Assembly: GCF_001184025.1 (NCBI RefSeq)
Contig: NZ_BBYG01000008.1
Span: 124,001-188,000 of the forward strand
DNA: 64,000 nucleotides
Source: Streptomyces maremycinicus
GTDB taxonomy: Bacteria > Actinomycetota > Actinomycetes > Streptomycetales > Streptomycetaceae
Direction: 5' to 3'
A program made the translations under genes and the position numbers. The notes under the pieces were generated by a model. The model searched no databases. It was not told the origin of the DNA and saw nothing but the letters and a program-made list of their open reading frames with translations. Shown here piece by piece: positions 15,442-27,319 of the stretch; within the stretch, counting starts at the first letter, position 1, and every line of letters starts with the position of its first letter.

Positions 15442-16220
15442 GCGACGCGAACGGCACCCACGGCGCGAACGGCCCCTCGGACGGGGGGAAGGGGTCGAAC
15501 GGGGTGAACCCCGAGAAGGACCTCTCCGCCTCCAACCTCCCGGGCCAGCGCGGCCAGGGCGGTGAGGAGGTCCGCGTCCAGCGCGGCATGTTCGGCGCCG
15601 ACAACGGCGGCGACACCTCCGGATACGGCGGCCTGGTCCGCTCCGTCCGGCTCCCGGGAGCGGCGAGCCGGCCCTACGGCGGCTGGTACGACGAGGTCGC
15701 CGACGAACTCGAGGGCGCACTGGAGGAGCAGGGCCTGCTCCCCGCCAACGCGATCGAGAAGACCGTCGTCGACCGCGACGAGCTCACGTTCCACATCGAG
15801 CGCGAGCATCTGCTCCGGGTGGCCCGCACCCTGCGCGACGACCCGGCCCTGCGCTTCGAGCTCTGCACCGGCGTCAGCGCCGTGCACTACCCGAACGACA
15901 AGGGCCGTGAACTGCACGCCGTCTACCACCTGCGCTCGATCACCCACAACCGGTTGATCCGCCTGGAGGTCAGCGCGCCGGACGCCGACCCGCACATCCC
16001 GTCGCTGGTCTCCGTCTATCCCACGAACGACTGGCACGAACGCGAGACCTACGACTTCTTCGGGATCGTCTTCGACGGTCACCCGGCCCTGACGCGGATC
16101 ATGATGCCGGACGACTGGCAGGGCCATCCGCAGCGCAAGGACTACCCCCTCGGCGGCATCCCCGTCGAGTACAAGGGCGCCCAGATCCCGGCTCCGGACC
16201 AGCGGAGGTCGTACTCGTGA
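15438..16220 (+). CDS. nuoC: NADH-quinone oxidoreductase subunit C
   Basis: 260 residues. It is a peripheral-arm subunit that packs against NuoD by the quinone site. The 30-kDa-subunit signature [32 protein letters not shown] runs from about residue 196. The first 60 residues are a Gly/Asn-rich extension ([17 protein letters not shown]) not found in short homologues such as that of Thermus; actinobacterial NuoC often has it. GTG 15438 overlaps the nuoB stop by four bases. Confidence 0.95.
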   Translation: MSDANGTHGANGPSDGGKGSNGVNPEKDLSASNLPGQRGQGGEEVRVQRGMFGADNGGDTSGYGGLVRSVRLPGAASRPYGGWYDEVADELEGALEEQGLLPANAIEKTVVDRDELTFHIEREHLLRVARTLRDDPALRFELCTGVSAVHYPNDKGRELHAVYHLRSITHNRLIRLEVSAPDADPHIPSLVSVYPTNDWHERETYDFFGIVFDGHPALTRIMMPDDWQGHPQRKDYPLGGIPVEYKGAQIPAPDQRRSYS

Positions 16221-17539
16221 GCACGCAGTCAGCATCCGCCCGTGAGACCACCGAGGGCACCGTGTACACGGTCACCGGTGGCGACTGGGACGAGGTCGTC
16301 CAGTCCGCGACCCGGGCCGACGACGAGCGCATCATCGTCAACATGGGTCCCCAGCACCCCTCCACCCACGGGGTGCTCCGCCTGATCCTGGAGATCGAGG
16401 GCGAGACGGTCACCGAGGCCCGCTGCGGCATCGGCTACCTCCACACCGGCATCGAGAAGAACCTCGAGTACCGCACGTGGACGCAGGGCACCACGTTCGT
16501 GACGCGCATGGACTACCTGACGTCCTTCTTCAACGAGACCGCCTACTGTCTCGCCGTCGAGAAGCTCCTCGGTATCGAGGACCAGATCACCGAGCGGGCC
16601 AAGATCATCCGGGTGCTCCTGATGGAGCTGAACCGGATGTCCTCCCACCTGGTGTGCATCGCCACCGGCGGCATGGAACTCGGCGCCACCACGATCATGA
16701 TCTACGGATTCCGCGATCGTGAATTGATTCTCGACATCTACGAGCTCATCACGGGCCTGCGCATGAACCACGCGTTCATCCGCCCCGGCGGACTCGCCCA
16801 GGACCTGCCGCCCGGCGCGGTGGACCAGATCCGCGAGTTCGTGAAGAAGATGAAGAAGAACCTTCCCGAGTACGACAAGCTCGCCACCGGGAACCCCATC
16901 TTCAAGGCCCGTATGCAGGACGTCGGCTATCTCGACCTGGCCGGCTGCATGGCCCTCGGCGCCACCGGCCCGATCCTGCGGTCCACCGGCCTCCCGCACG
17001 ACCTGCGCAAGGCGCAGCCGTACTGCGACTACGAGACATACGACTTCGATGTCCCGACCGCGGACTCCTGCGACTCCTACGGCCGCTTCCTGGTCCGCCT
17101 GGAGGAGATGCGCCAGTCGCTCCGCATCGTCGAGCAGTGCCTGGACCGGCTCCAGCCCGGCCCCGTCATGGTCGCCGACCGGAAGATCGCCTGGCCCGCG
17201 CAGCTCGCCCTGGGCCCCGACGGTCTGGGCAACTCCCTGGACCACATCAAGAAGATCATGGGCACCTCCATGGAGGCCCTGATCCACCACTTCAAGCTGG
17301 TGACCGAGGGCTTCCGCGTCCCGCCGGGACAGGCGTACGCGGCCGTCGAGTCACCCAAGGGCGAGCTCGGGGTGCACGCCGTCTCCGACGGAGGCACCCG
17401 CCCTTACCGGGTCCACTTCCGCGACCCGTCCTTCACCAACCTTCAGGCCATGGCAGCGATGTGCGAGGGCGGCCAGGTCGCCGACGTCATCGTCGCCGTC
17501 GCCTCCATCGACCCCGTAATGGGAGGCGTCGACCGGTGA
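16217..17539 (+). CDS. nuoD: NADH-quinone oxidoreductase subunit D
   Basis: 440 residues. It forms the quinone-binding cavity with Nuo[14 protein letters not shown] (about 34-46) holds the conserved His at the quinone head-group site; [13 protein letters not shown] and the C-terminal [11 protein letters not shown] ending are hallmarks. The length is normal for actinobacteria. GTG 16217 overlaps the nuoC stop as GTGA, and its own stop overlaps nuoE likewise. Confidence 0.96.
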   Translation: MSTQSASARETTEGTVYTVTGGDWDEVVQSATRADDERIIVNMGPQHPSTHGVLRLILEIEGETVTEARCGIGYLHTGIEKNLEYRTWTQGTTFVTRMDYLTSFFNETAYCLAVEKLLGIEDQITERAKIIRVLLMELNRMSSHLVCIATGGMELGATTIMIYGFRDRELILDIYELITGLRMNHAFIRPGGLAQDLPPGAVDQIREFVKKMKKNLPEYDKLATGNPIFKARMQDVGYLDLAGCMALGATGPILRSTGLPHDLRKAQPYCDYETYDFDVPTADSCDSYGRFLVRLEEMRQSLRIVEQCLDRLQPGPVMVADRKIAWPAQLALGPDGLGNSLDHIKKIMGTSMEALIHHFKLVTEGFRVPPGQAYAAVESPKGELGVHAVSDGGTRPYRVHFRDPSFTNLQAMAAMCEGGQVADVIVAVASIDPVMGGVDR

Positions 17540-18408
17540 CCACCTCTTCTTCCGAGCGGGGCGTCAGCCTGGGTATGCCCGAACTGCCCGCGCCCGCCTA
17601 CCCGGACGACGTCCGGGCCCGGCTGGAGGCGGATGCGCGCGAGATCATCGCCCGCTATCCCGACTCCCGGTCCGCGCTCCTGCCGTTGCTGCATCTCGTG
17701 CAGTCGGAGGAGGGACACGTCACGCGCACCGGGATGCAGTTCTGCGCGGACGTGCTGAAACTGACCACGGCCGAGGTCACCGCGGTCGCCACCTTCTACA
17801 CCATGTACCGGCGGCGCCCCAGCGGCGACTACCAGGTGGGCGTGTGCACCAACACGCTGTGCGCGGTGATGGGCGGCGACGCGATCTTCGAGCAGCTCCA
17901 GGAGCACCTGGGCATCGGCAACGGCGAGACCACCGACGACGGCAAGATCACCCTGGAGCACATCGAGTGCAACGCGGCCTGTGACTTCGCGCCGGTCGTG
18001 ATGGTCAACTGGGAGTTCTTCGACAACCAGACCGTGCAGAGCGCGAAGCGCCTGGTGGACGACCTGCGGATCGGTCACACCGTCTCGCCGACGCGCGGCG
18101 CGCCGCTGTGCACCTTCAAGGAGACCGCCCGGATCCTGGCGGGCTTCCCCGACGAGCGGGACGGGGCCGTCGAGGCGAGCGGCAGCGCGGGACCGGCGTC
18201 GCTGGTGGGTCTTCGCCTGGCAAGGGGAGAGACCGCACCCGCGCGCGTGGTCCACCCCCGGGACGGCGGGCCGCACGACGAGCCGCAGGACCGGGCGGTG
18301 CACGAGCCGTCGTCCGCGCAGCACCTGAGTTCGCACGACGCGCCGCAGGACACGTCGGCCTCCGACCCGGCCCACCCGGCAGGGCCTACCGCCGAGGAGG
18401 GGGAGTGA
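17536..18408 (+). CDS. nuoE: NADH-quinone oxidoreductase subunit E
   Basis: 290 residues. It carries the 2Fe-2S cluster N1a beside the NADH site; ligands are in [14 protein letters not shown] (C about 98 and 103) and [12 protein letters not shown] (C about 139 and 143). The core domain ends near residue 215. The last 75 residues are a polar His/Asp/Pro/Ser-rich tail with no known function that is absent from short bacterial NuoE. GTG 17536; the TGA overlaps the nuoF ATG by one base. Confidence 0.95.
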   Translation: MTTSSSERGVSLGMPELPAPAYPDDVRARLEADAREIIARYPDSRSALLPLLHLVQSEEGHVTRTGMQFCADVLKLTTAEVTAVATFYTMYRRRPSGDYQVGVCTNTLCAVMGGDAIFEQLQEHLGIGNGETTDDGKITLEHIECNAACDFAPVVMVNWEFFDNQTVQSAKRLVDDLRIGHTVSPTRGAPLCTFKETARILAGFPDERDGAVEASGSAGPASLVGLRLARGETAPARVVHPRDGGPHDEPQDRAVHEPSSAQHLSSHDAPQDTSASDPAHPAGPTAEEGE

Positions 18409-19757
18409 TGACCTTGGCACCCGAGTTGAAAGGCAGCAGCCCGGAGAAGCTGCTCGCACCCGTGCTGTCGGCCTTCTGGGACGAGGACCGGTCCTGGAGT
18501 CTGGACGTCTACCGAAGGCACGAAGGGTACGAGGGTCTCCGCAAGGCGCTGGCCATGTCGCCGGACGACCTGATCGCGTACGTCAAGGACTCCGGTCTGC
18601 GAGGGCGCGGCGGCGCGGGATTCCCGACGGGGATGAAATGGCAGTTCATTCCGCAGGGTGATGGAAAGCCGCACTATCTAGTTGTCAACGCCGACGAATC
18701 GGAGCCCGGGACCTGTAAGGACATCCCGCTCCTCTTCGCGAACCCGCACAGCCTCATCGAGGGCATTGTGATCGCGTGTTATGCCATCAGGTCGTCTCAT
18801 GCCTTCATCTATCTGCGTGGTGAAGTCGTCCCCGTTCTGCGGCGGTTGCACGAGGCCGTGCGCGAGGCCTACGCGGCGGGCTACCTCGGCGAGAACATCC
18901 TGGGCAGCGGACTCGACCTCGAACTCACCGTGCACGCCGGCGCCGGCGCGTACATCTGCGGTGAGGAGACCGCGCTGCTCGACTCGCTCGAAGGCCGCCG
19001 TGGTCAACCGCGGCTGCGCCCTCCTTTCCCTGCTGTCGCGGGCCTCTATGCGTGCCCGACTGTGGTGAATAACGTCGAATCGATCGCGTCAGTTCCCGCG
19101 ATTCTGCAAAACGGCAAAGACTGGTTCAGGTCGATGGGAAGCGAGAAGTCCCCGGGCTTCACGCTCTACTCGCTCAGCGGCCATGTCGCGTCCCCCGGCC
19201 AGTACGAGGCCCCGCTCGGCATCACCCTGCGCCAGCTCCTCGAGATGAGCGGCGGCATGCGACCCGGGCACCGGCTCAAGTTCTGGACACCGGGCGGTTC
19301 CTCGACGCCGATGTTCACCGACGAGCACCTCGACGTCCCTCTTGACTACGAAGGAGTGGGTGCTGCGGGTTCCATGCTCGGCACCAAAGCTCTCCAGTGC
19401 TTCGACGAGACGACCTGCGTCGTGCGGGCCGTCACCCGGTGGACCGAGTTCTACGCCCACGAGTCCTGCGGCAAGTGCACCCCGTGCCGCGAAGGAACGT
19501 ACTGGCTCGTGCAGTTGCTGCGGGACATCGAGGCCGGCAAGGGAGTCCTCTCCGACCTCGACAAGCTCAACGACATCGCCGACAACATCAACGGCAAGTC
19601 CTTCTGCGCTCTCGGCGACGGCGCGGCCTCGCCGATCTTCTCCTCGCTCAAGTACTTCCGTGAGGAGTACGAGCAGCACATCACGGGCCGCGGCTGCCCC
19701 TTCGATCCGGCCAAGTCGACGGTCTGGGCGGACAAGCACACGGAGGTGAACGCATGA
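18408..19757 (+). CDS. nuoF: NADH-quinone oxidoreductase subunit F (NADH- and FMN-binding)
   Basis: 449 residues. It oxidises NADH and passes electrons via FMN to cluster N3. [13 protein letters not shown] (about 65-77) is the NADH/FMN-binding Gly loop, [12 protein letters not shown] and [19 protein letters not shown] shape the flavin site, and [12 protein letters not shown] (about 353-364) plus a later Cys bind 4Fe-4S. ATG 18408 starts right at the nuoE stop. Oddly, stretches near 18640-18830, 19010-19130 and 19340-19395 use many A/T-ending codons (ATT, TAT, GAA, CTA, TCT, AAA) that its neighbours avoid. The protein is intact there. Confidence 0.96.
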   Translation: MTLAPELKGSSPEKLLAPVLSAFWDEDRSWSLDVYRRHEGYEGLRKALAMSPDDLIAYVKDSGLRGRGGAGFPTGMKWQFIPQGDGKPHYLVVNADESEPGTCKDIPLLFANPHSLIEGIVIACYAIRSSHAFIYLRGEVVPVLRRLHEAVREAYAAGYLGENILGSGLDLELTVHAGAGAYICGEETALLDSLEGRRGQPRLRPPFPAVAGLYACPTVVNNVESIASVPAILQNGKDWFRSMGSEKSPGFTLYSLSGHVASPGQYEAPLGITLRQLLEMSGGMRPGHRLKFWTPGGSSTPMFTDEHLDVPLDYEGVGAAGSMLGTKALQCFDETTCVVRAVTRWTEFYAHESCGKCTPCREGTYWLVQLLRDIEAGKGVLSDLDKLNDIADNINGKSFCALGDGAASPIFSSLKYFREEYEQHITGRGCPFDPAKSTVWADKHTEVNA

Positions 19758-22258
19758 CGGTGACCACCAGCGCTCCCTCCGGAGGCGGCGAGGCGGCGGT
19801 CCCGCCGGAAGATGTCGTGACGCTGACGATCGACGGCGCCGAGATCAGCGTGCCCAAGGGCACCCTGGTCATCCGGGCCGCCGAGCAGCTCGGCATCGAG
19901 ATCCCGCGCTTCTGCGACCATCCCCTCCTCGATCCGGTCGGCGCCTGCCGGCAGTGCATCGTCGAGGTCGAGGGCCAGCGCAAGCCGATGGCGTCCTGCA
20001 CGATCACGTGCACGGACGGCATGGTGGTGAAGACCCAGCTCAGCTCACCGGTGGCCGAGAAGGCGCAGCAGGGTGTGATGGAGCTGCTCCTCATCAACCA
20101 CCCGTTGGACTGCCCGGTCTGCGACAAGGGCGGCGAGTGTCCCCTCCAGAACCAGGCCGTGTCGCACGGCCAGGCCGAGTCCCGCTTCGAGGGCAGGAAA
20201 CGGACGTACGAGAAGCCCCTGCCGATCTCCACGCAGGTGCTGCTCGACCGTGAGCGGTGCGTGCTGTGCGCGCGCTGCACCCGCTTCTCCAACCAGGTGG
20301 CGGGCGACCCGATGATCGAGCTGATCGAGCGCGGCGCGCTCCAGCAGGTGGGGACCGGCGAGGGCGACCCCTTCGAGTCGTACTTCTCCGGAAACACCAT
20401 CCAGATCTGCCCGGTCGGCGCGCTGACCTCGGCGGCGTACCGATTCCGCTCCCGGCCCTTCGACCTGGTCTCCTCGCCGTCGGTCTGCGAGCACTGCTCC
20501 GGCGGCTGCGCCACGCGCACCGACCACCGGCGCGGCAAGGTCATGCGGCGCCTGGCCGCCAACGACCCCGAGGTCAACGAGGAGTGGATCTGCGACAAGG
20601 GGCGGTTCGCGTTCCGGTACCCCCAGCAGCGGGACCGGCTCGAGACGCCGCTGGTGCGCGACGCCGAGGGTGACCTCGTACCGGCCTCCTGGCCGGAGGC
20701 GTTGCAGATCGCGGCCCAGGGCCTGCTGGCCTCGCGTGGCAGGACCGGTGTCCTGACCGGCGGTCGCCTCACCATCGAGGACGCCTACGCGTACAGCAAG
20801 TTCACGCGGGTGGCGCTCGACACCAACGACATCGACTTCCGCGCGCGCGTGCACAGCAGTGAGGAGGCCGACTTCCTGGCCGCCCACGTCGCGGGCCGCG
20901 GCCGCGACCTCGACGGTACGGGCGTCACGTACACCCTCCTGGAGAAGGCGTCCGCCGTCCTGCTCGTCGGCTTCGAGTCGGAGGAGGAGGCGCCCGGCGT
21001 CTTCCTGAGGCTGCGCAAGGCCTGGCGCAAGCACGGACAGCGGGTGTTCTCGCTGGCCACGCACGTCACCCGGGGCCTGGAGAAGGCGGGCGGCACCCTG
21101 TTGTCGGCCGCCCCGGGCACCGAGACGGAGTGGCTGGACGCGCTCGCGGGCGGCGTCGGCCTGGAGGACGCGGGCGGCCGGGCCGCCGAGGCGCTGCGCG
21201 GCGACGGCGCGGTGATCGTCGTCGGCGAGCGGCTGGCCGGTGTGGCCGGCGGTCTCACCGCCGCCGTGCGGGCCGCCGCGGCGACCGGTGCCCGACTGGT
21301 GTGGATCCCCCGCAGGGCGGGCGAGCGGGGCGCGATCGAGGCGGGTGCCCTGCCGTCGCTGCTGCCGGGCGGCCGTCCGGCCACCGACCCACGCGCGCGT
21401 GAGGAGGTCGCCGCGGCCTGGGGCCTGGCCGACCTTCCGCACCGCTTCGGCCGGGACACCGGACAGATCATCGAGGCCGCCGCGTCCGGCGAACTCCAGG
21501 CGCTGCTCGTCGCGGGCGTCGAGGTCGCCGACCTGCCCGACCCGGCACGCGCGCGTGCCGCGCTGGCCGAGGCCGGCTTCGTCGTGTCGCTGGAGCTGCG
21601 GCCCGGTGAGGTCACCGAGCACGCCGATGTCGTCCTCCCGGTGGCCGCGGTCGCCGAGAAGGCGGGCGCCTTCCTCAACTGGGAGGGCAGGGTCCGCTTC
21701 TTCGAGGCGGCACTGAAGCCCGACCAGATGACACGCCGCGCGGCGCCCACCGACGCGCGCGTGCTCCAGATGCTCGCCGACGCCATGGACGTCCACCTCG
21801 GCCTGCCGGACCTGCGCACCGCCCGCGCGGAGCTCGACCGGCTCGGCGCGTGGGACGGGCCGCGGGCCTCCGCACCCCTGGAGACCGCCGCCCATCTGCC
21901 ACGTCCCGCCGCGGGCGAGGCCGTGCTCGCCGGTCACCGCCTGCTGCTCGACCAGGGAGTCCTCCAGCAGGGTGACGAGGCGCTCGCCGGGACGCGGCAT
22001 GCCGCACACGCGCGTGTGTCGCCCGCGACGGCCGCCGAGGTGGGGGTCAAGGACGGCGACGTCCTCGCCGTGACCGGGCCCGCGGGGGCGGTCGAACTCC
22101 CGCTGCTGATCACGCAGATGCCCGACCGGGTGGTCTGGCTCCCGCTGAACTCCACGGGCGCGGGCGTCGCCTCCGACGCCGGGGTGACGCCCGGCGCGCT
22201 TGTCCGTATCGGTCCGGCGACGCTCATCGCCGACGCCCCCGAGGAGGTGGAGGCATGA
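19754..22258 (+). CDS. nuoG: NADH-quinone oxidoreductase subunit G
   Basis: 834 residues. It is the largest peripheral subunit: an N-terminal ferredoxin domain (2Fe-2[16 protein letters not shown] and later Cys), then the His/Cys-ligated cluster region ([16 protein letters not shown]), two 4Fe-4S segments ([13 protein letters not shown], and a [10 protein letters not shown] end) and an Mo-bis-MGD-oxidoreductase fold with a further FeS motif ([15 protein letters not shown]). The C-terminal half is a degenerate molybdopterin-enzyme domain that carries no cofactor in known NuoG. ATG 19754 overlaps the nuoF stop. Confidence 0.95.
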   Translation: MTVTTSAPSGGGEAAVPPEDVVTLTIDGAEISVPKGTLVIRAAEQLGIEIPRFCDHPLLDPVGACRQCIVEVEGQRKPMASCTITCTDGMVVKTQLSSPVAEKAQQGVMELLLINHPLDCPVCDKGGECPLQNQAVSHGQAESRFEGRKRTYEKPLPISTQVLLDRERCVLCARCTRFSNQVAGDPMIELIERGALQQVGTGEGDPFESYFSGNTIQICPVGALTSAAYRFRSRPFDLVSSPSVCEHCSGGCATRTDHRRGKVMRRLAANDPEVNEEWICDKGRFAFRYPQQRDRLETPLVRDAEGDLVPASWPEALQIAAQGLLASRGRTGVLTGGRLTIEDAYAYSKFTRVALDTNDIDFRARVHSSEEADFLAAHVAGRGRDLDGTGVTYTLLEKASAVLLVGFESEEEAPGVFLRLRKAWRKHGQRVFSLATHVTRGLEKAGGTLLSAAPGTETEWLDALAGGVGLEDAGGRAAEALRGDGAVIVVGERLAGVAGGLTAAVRAAAATGARLVWIPRRAGERGAIEAGALPSLLPGGRPATDPRAREEVAAAWGLADLPHRFGRDTGQIIEAAASGELQALLVAGVEVADLPDPARARAALAEAGFVVSLELRPGEVTEHADVVLPVAAVAEKAGAFLNWEGRVRFFEAALKPDQMTRRAAPTDARVLQMLADAMDVHLGLPDLRTARAELDRLGAWDGPRASAPLETAAHLPRPAAGEAVLAGHRLLLDQGVLQQGDEALAGTRHAAHARVSPATAAEVGVKDGDVLAVTGPAGAVELPLLITQMPDRVVWLPLNSTGAGVASDAGVTPGALVRIGPATLIADAPEEVEA

Positions 22259-23616
22259 GCCCGTACTTCGCCGCTGAAGACCTCTCGATGTTCGGCCGCG
22301 ACCCCTGGTGGCTGGTCGTCCTCAAGGCGGTCTTCTGCTTCGCGTTCCTGCTGCTGTCCGTGCTGTTCGCCATCGTCTGGGAGCGCAAGGTCGTCGCCTG
22401 GATGCAGCTGCGCGTCGGCCCGAACCGGCACGGCCCCTGGGGCATGCTCCAGTCGCTCGCCGACGGCATCAAGCTGATGCTGAAGGAAGACCTCATCGTC
22501 AAGCGCGCGGACAAGGTGGTGTACATCCTCGCGCCGATCATCGCGGCCATCCCGGCCTTCATGGCGATCGCGGTGATCCCCTTCGGTCCGGCCGGCAACG
22601 AGGTCTCGATCTTCGGTCAGCGCACCACGATGCAGCTGACCGACCTGCCGATCGCGATGCTGTACATCCTGGCGTGCGCCTCGATCGGCATCTACGGCAT
22701 CGTCCTGGCGGGCTGGAGTTCCGGTTCCACCTATCCGCTGCTGGGCGGACTGCGGTCCTGCGCGCAGATGATCTCCTACGAGATCGCGATGGGCGCCTCG
22801 TTCGCCTCGGTGTTCCTCTACTCGGGGTCGATGTCGACGTCGACGATCGTCGAACAGCAGCAGGACCGCTGGTACATCCTCCTGCTGCCGGTCTCCTTCA
22901 TCCTGTACGTCATCACGATGGTCGGCGAGACCAACCGCGCCCCCTTCGACATGCCGGAGTCCGAGGGCGACCTGGTCGGCGGCTTCAACACCGAGTACTC
23001 GTCGATCAAGTTCGCGATCTTCATGCTCGCCGAGTACGCGAACATGATCACGGTCTCCGCGGTGTCGACCACGCTCTTCCTCGGCGGCTGGCGGGCCCCC
23101 TGGCCGATCAGCACCTTCTGGGAGGGCGCGAACCACGGCTGGTGGCCGATGCTCTGGTTCATCGCCAAGGTGCAGCTGCTGCTGTTCCTCTTCATCTGGC
23201 TGCGCGGCACGCTGCCCCGCGTCCGCTACGACCAGTTGATGAAGCTCGGCTGGAAGGTCCTGATCCCGGTCTCGGTGGCGTGGCTGATGCTCGTCGCGAC
23301 CGTACGGACCCTGCGCAACGAGAACTACGACTTCGCCGAGATCGCTCTCTACGTCTGCGGCGGCGTGCTGGCCCTGTTGCTGCTGTCCTTCATCGCGGAC
23401 ATGTTCCGCAACGGGCGCAAGGAAGCGCAGGCCCCCGCCGAGCCCGCCGGCTTCGACCCGATGGCGGGCGGATTCCCCGTACCGCCACTGCCGGGTCAGG
23501 AGCTGCCGCCGGTGCCCAGGCGCCGCCCGCACCACGAGCGAGAGCTCGTTGTCAGTGGCGGAGTGGACACTGTGAGTGACGGATCGCAGGATGGAAAGGA
23601 GGCGTCCGATGGCTGA
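22255..23616 (+). CDS. nuoH: NADH-quinone oxidoreductase subunit H
   Basis: 453 residues, eight or nine helices. It links the peripheral and membrane arms and forms the quinone entry channel. [25 protein letters not shown] and the acidic loop [27 protein letters not shown] are ND1 signatures. The last 60 residues, from about 393, are a hydrophilic Pro/Arg-rich tail that short homologues such as that of E. coli lack. ATG 22255 overlaps the nuoG stop; the 3' end overlaps nuoI by 8 bases. Confidence 0.96.
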   Translation: MSPYFAAEDLSMFGRDPWWLVVLKAVFCFAFLLLSVLFAIVWERKVVAWMQLRVGPNRHGPWGMLQSLADGIKLMLKEDLIVKRADKVVYILAPIIAAIPAFMAIAVIPFGPAGNEVSIFGQRTTMQLTDLPIAMLYILACASIGIYGIVLAGWSSGSTYPLLGGLRSCAQMISYEIAMGASFASVFLYSGSMSTSTIVEQQQDRWYILLLPVSFILYVITMVGETNRAPFDMPESEGDLVGGFNTEYSSIKFAIFMLAEYANMITVSAVSTTLFLGGWRAPWPISTFWEGANHGWWPMLWFIAKVQLLLFLFIWLRGTLPRVRYDQLMKLGWKVLIPVSVAWLMLVATVRTLRNENYDFAEIALYVCGGVLALLLLSFIADMFRNGRKEAQAPAEPAGFDPMAGGFPVPPLPGQELPPVPRRRPHHERELVVSGGVDTVSDGSQDGKEASDG

Positions 23617-24250
23617 GGAGCCCAAGGAGACCAAGCCCGGTTTCCAGAACCCCGTGGCCGGCTTCGCCGTGACCTTCAAGGCCATGTTCAAGAAGCGGCT
23701 GACCGAGCAGTACCCGGAGCAGCAGAAGACCACAGCTCCCCGGTTCCACGGACGGCACCAGCTCAACCGCCATCCGGACGGCCTGGAGAAGTGCGTCGGC
23801 TGCGAGCTGTGCGCCTGGGCCTGCCCCGCCGACGCCATCTATGTCGAGGGCGCGGACAACACCGACGAGGAGCGCTACTCCCCGGGCGAGCGGTACGGGC
23901 GGGTCTACCAGATCAACTACGCCCGCTGCATCCTGTGCGGCCTGTGCATCGAGGCGTGCCCCACGCGCGCGTTGACGATGACCAACGAGTTCGAGCTCGC
24001 CGACTCCAGCCGCGCCAATCTGATCTACACCAAGGAACAACTGCTCGCCGGCCTCGAGGAGGGCATGGTCGACTCGCCGCACGCGATCTACCCGGGTACG
24101 GACGAGCAGGACTACTACCGGGGTCTGGTGACGGAGGCGGCGCCCGGCACGGAACAGCAGCCGGCCGTCTCCAAGGGCGAGGCCCCGCAGGAGGGTGCCG
24201 CCTCGTCCGGCCCGGCCGAGCCCGCCTCGGGGGAGGTGATCGGCCGATGA
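23609..24250 (+). CDS. nuoI: NADH-quinone oxidoreductase subunit I
   Basis: 213 residues. It carries two 4Fe-4S clusters (N6a and N6b) that wire NuoG to Nuo[13 protein letters not shown] (about 62-73) and [12 protein letters not shown] (about 108-119). ATG 23609 follows AAAGGAGGCG within the end of nuoH; an earlier in-frame GTG at 23576 lacks a ribosome site. The C-terminal 40 residues are a loose Ala/Glu/Pro-rich extension. Confidence 0.95.
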   Translation: MAEEPKETKPGFQNPVAGFAVTFKAMFKKRLTEQYPEQQKTTAPRFHGRHQLNRHPDGLEKCVGCELCAWACPADAIYVEGADNTDEERYSPGERYGRVYQINYARCILCGLCIEACPTRALTMTNEFELADSSRANLIYTKEQLLAGLEEGMVDSPHAIYPGTDEQDYYRGLVTEAAPGTEQQPAVSKGEAPQEGAASSGPAEPASGEVIGR

Positions 24251-25089
24251 GCGCACAACTCGCCGCCTACTCCACCTCGACCGGCGAGGCCGTCCAGTTC
24301 TGGGTGCTCGGCACCGTCGCGGTGATCGGCGCCCTGTGCACCGTCTTCATGAAGAGGGCCGTGCACAGCGCGCTCTGCCTGGCCGGCACCATGATCGTCC
24401 TCGCGGTGTTCTACCTCGCCAACGGCGCCTACTTCCTGGGCATCGTGCAGATCGTCGTCTACACTGGCGCGATCATGATGCTGTTCCTGTTCGTGGTGAT
24501 GCTCGTCGGCGTCACCGCGGCGGACTCCCTGAAGGAGACGATCAAGGGTCAGCGCTGGCTGGCCCTCGTCAGTGGCCTCGGCTTCGGCATCCTGCTGATC
24601 GCCGGCATCGGCAACGCCTCCCTGACGGAGTTCAGCGGCCTCGCCGAGGCGAACGCGAACGGCAACGTGGAGGGCCTCGCCGCCCTCATCTTCACCAAGT
24701 ACGTCTTCGCCTTCGAAATCACCGGCGCCCTGCTCATCACGGCCACCGTCGGCGCCATGGTGCTCACCCACCGCGAGCGCACCGAGCGCGCCAAGACCCA
24801 GCGCGAGCTGGCCGAACTGCGGGTCCGCGAGGGCAAGCACGTGCCGCCGCTGCCCGCGCCGGGCGTGTACGCGCGGCACAACGCCGTGGACATCCAGGGG
24901 CTGCTGCCCGACGGCACGCCGTCGGAACTCACGGTCAGCAAGACGCTGCGCGAGCGCGGTCAGATCCGGGACGTGTCCACCGAGGCGATGAACGACCTCA
25001 AGGCCCTGGAGCAGCGCGCCGAGGAGCGCCTGGAGCGGGCCGCGATCGAGCCGCCCCACCTGAAGCGGACGGAGGAGGCGTCGAAGTGA
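24247..25089 (+). CDS. nuoJ: NADH-quinone oxidoreductase subunit J
   Basis: 280 residues; five membrane helices in the first 175 residues, with the pi-bulge helix motif [21 protein letters not shown] typical of ND6. It links the quinone site to the proton pumps. Residues 176-280 are a hydrophilic, charged cytoplasmic tail with a coiled-coil-like stretch ([19 protein letters not shown]), longer than in E. coli. ATG 24247 overlaps the nuoI stop. Confidence 0.94.
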   Translation: MSAQLAAYSTSTGEAVQFWVLGTVAVIGALCTVFMKRAVHSALCLAGTMIVLAVFYLANGAYFLGIVQIVVYTGAIMMLFLFVVMLVGVTAADSLKETIKGQRWLALVSGLGFGILLIAGIGNASLTEFSGLAEANANGNVEGLAALIFTKYVFAFEITGALLITATVGAMVLTHRERTERAKTQRELAELRVREGKHVPPLPAPGVYARHNAVDIQGLLPDGTPSELTVSKTLRERGQIRDVSTEAMNDLKALEQRAEERLERAAIEPPHLKRTEEASK

Positions 25090-25385
25090 ACCCCGTCAAC
25101 TACCTCTATCTCGCTGCCCTGTTGTTCACGATCGGTGCGACGGGTGTGCTGATCAGGCGCAACGCGATCGTCGTCTTCATGTGCATCGAGCTCATGCTCA
25201 ACGCCTGCAACCTCGCGTTCGTCACCTTCTCCCGGATGCACGGCAATCTCGACGGCCAGATCATCGCCTTCTTCACGATGGTCGTCGCCGCCGCGGAGGT
25301 CGTGGTCGGACTCGCGATCATCGTGTCGCTGTTCCGTTCCCGCCACTCGGCCTCGGTCGACGACGCCAGCCTGATGAAGCTGTAA
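25086..25385 (+). CDS. nuoK: NADH-quinone oxidoreductase subunit K
   Basis: 99 residues, three helices. The two buried glutamates of the proton path are visible in [14 protein letters not shown] and [15 protein letters not shown]. The length is standard. GTG 25086 overlaps the nuoJ stop as GTGA. Confidence 0.96.
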   Translation: MNPVNYLYLAALLFTIGATGVLIRRNAIVVFMCIELMLNACNLAFVTFSRMHGNLDGQIIAFFTMVVAAAEVVVGLAIIVSLFRSRHSASVDDASLMKL

Positions 25386-25400
25386 GGGGTCGGAAGAATC

Positions 25401-27314
25401 GTGGAGAACCTGATTGCGCTGCTGATCGCGGCGCCCCTGCTCGGAGCTGCCGTCCTCCTGGTCGGCGGCCGGCGGCTCGACGCCGTCGGCCACTGGATCG
25501 GCACGCTCCTGTCGTCCGTCTCCTTCGTGTTCGGTGTCATCCTCTTCAGCGACCTGCTGAGCAGGGACGCCGAGGACCGGACGCTGACACAGCACCTGTT
25601 CAGCTGGATCCCGGTCGGGGGCTTCCAGGCGGACGTCGCCTTCCGCCTCGACCAGCTGTCCATGACCTTCGTGCTGCTGATCACGGGCGTCGGCTCGCTG
25701 ATCCACCTGTACTCGGTCGGGTACATGGAGCACGACGAGCGGCGCCGCCGCTTCTTCGGCTATCTGAACCTGTTCCTGGCGGCGATGCTGCTGCTCGTCC
25801 TCGCCGACAACTACCTGCTGCTGTACGTCGGCTGGGAAGGCGTCGGGCTCGCGTCCTACCTGCTCATCGGCTTCTGGCAGCACAAGCCCAGCGCCGCCAC
25901 CGCCGCGAAGAAGGCCTTCCTGGTCAACCGCGTCGGCGACATCGGCCTGTCGATCGCCATCATGCTGATGTTCACCACCTTCGGGACCTTCGCCTTCGGC
26001 CCGCTGCTCGGGGCGGAAGGCGAACCGGGCATCGCGGGTGACGCGAGCGAGGGCCGGCTGACCGCCATCGCCCTGATGCTGCTGCTCGCCGCCTGCGGCA
26101 AGTCCGCCCAGGTGCCGCTCCAGTCCTGGCTCGGGGACGCGATGGAGGGCCCGACCCCGGTCTCGGCCCTCATCCACGCGGCGACGATGGTGACGGCGGG
26201 TGTGTACCTGATCGTCCGCTCGGCGGCGATCTTCAACGGCGCACCCGACGCGCAGCTCGTCGTCACCGTCGTCGGTGCCGTCACGCTGCTGTTCGGTGCG
26301 ATCGTCGGTTGCGCGAAGGACGACATCAAGAAGGCGCTGGCCGGCTCGACCATGTCGCAGATCGGCTACATGGTGCTGGCCGCGGGCCTCGGCCCCATCG
26401 GCTACGTCTTCGCGATCATGCACCTGGTGACGCACGGCTTCTTCAAGGCCGGGCTGTTCCTCGGCGCCGGTTCGGTCATGCACGGCATGAACGACGAGGT
26501 CGACATGCGCAAGTACGGCGGCCTCAGGAAGTACATGCCGATCACCTTCGTCACCTTCGGCCTCGGCTACCTCGCCATCATCGGCTTCCCGGGCCTGTCC
26601 GGCTTCTTCTCCAAGGACAAGATCATCGAGGCGGCGTTCGCCAAGGGCGGCACCGAGGGCTGGATCCTCGGCGGCTGCGCCCTGCTCGGCGCGGCCATCA
26701 CCGCCTACTACATGACGCGCGTGATGCTGATGACGTTCTTCGGTGAGAAGCGCTGGCAGCCCGACGCCGAGGGGCACGAGCCGCACCCGCACGAGTCGCC
26801 CAGGTCCATGACCATCCCGATGATCGTGCTGGCCTTCGGGTCGGTCTTCGCCGGCGGGTTCTTCAGCATCGGCGACCGCTTCCTGCACTGGCTGGAGCCG
26901 GTCACCGGCCACTCGCACGGCGACTCCCCGGTCAGCGCCCTGACCGTCACCCTCGCCACGATGGTGGTCCTGGTGGTCGGTGTGGCGATCGCGTACGCCC
27001 AGTACGGCCGCCGTCCGGTCCCGATCGTCGCCCCACGCGGGTCGCTGCTCACCCGGGCCGCCCGGCGCGACCTCTTCCAGGACGACTTCAACCACGTCGT
27101 CCTGGTCCGCGGCGGCGAGCACCTCACGCGCTCCCTGGTCTACGTCGACCACACCCTGGTCGACGGAGTCGTCAACGGCACGGCGGCCTCGGTCGGCGGC
27201 CTCTCCGGGCGCCTGCGCCGGGTCCAGAACGGCTTCGCGCGCTCGTACGCGGTCTCGATGTTCGGCGGTGCGGCGGTCCTCATCGCCGCGACCCTGCTGA
27301 TGAGGGCGGTCTGA
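25401..27314 (+). CDS. nuoL: NADH-quinone oxidoreductase subunit L
   Basis: 637 residues, about 15 helices; antiporter-like proton-pumping subunit with the long lateral helix. [18 protein letters not shown] holds the key Glu, and [36 protein letters not shown] carries the Lys/His path. GTG 25401 follows GGGGTCGGAAG, 15 bases after nuoK. Confidence 0.96.
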   Translation: MENLIALLIAAPLLGAAVLLVGGRRLDAVGHWIGTLLSSVSFVFGVILFSDLLSRDAEDRTLTQHLFSWIPVGGFQADVAFRLDQLSMTFVLLITGVGSLIHLYSVGYMEHDERRRRFFGYLNLFLAAMLLLVLADNYLLLYVGWEGVGLASYLLIGFWQHKPSAATAAKKAFLVNRVGDIGLSIAIMLMFTTFGTFAFGPLLGAEGEPGIAGDASEGRLTAIALMLLLAACGKSAQVPLQSWLGDAMEGPTPVSALIHAATMVTAGVYLIVRSAAIFNGAPDAQLVVTVVGAVTLLFGAIVGCAKDDIKKALAGSTMSQIGYMVLAAGLGPIGYVFAIMHLVTHGFFKAGLFLGAGSVMHGMNDEVDMRKYGGLRKYMPITFVTFGLGYLAIIGFPGLSGFFSKDKIIEAAFAKGGTEGWILGGCALLGAAITAYYMTRVMLMTFFGEKRWQPDAEGHEPHPHESPRSMTIPMIVLAFGSVFAGGFFSIGDRFLHWLEPVTGHSHGDSPVSALTVTLATMVVLVVGVAIAYAQYGRRPVPIVAPRGSLLTRAARRDLFQDDFNHVVLVRGGEHLTRSLVYVDHTLVDGVVNGTAASVGGLSGRLRRVQNGFARSYAVSMFGGAAVLIAATLLMRAV

Positions 27315-27319
27315 TACCG

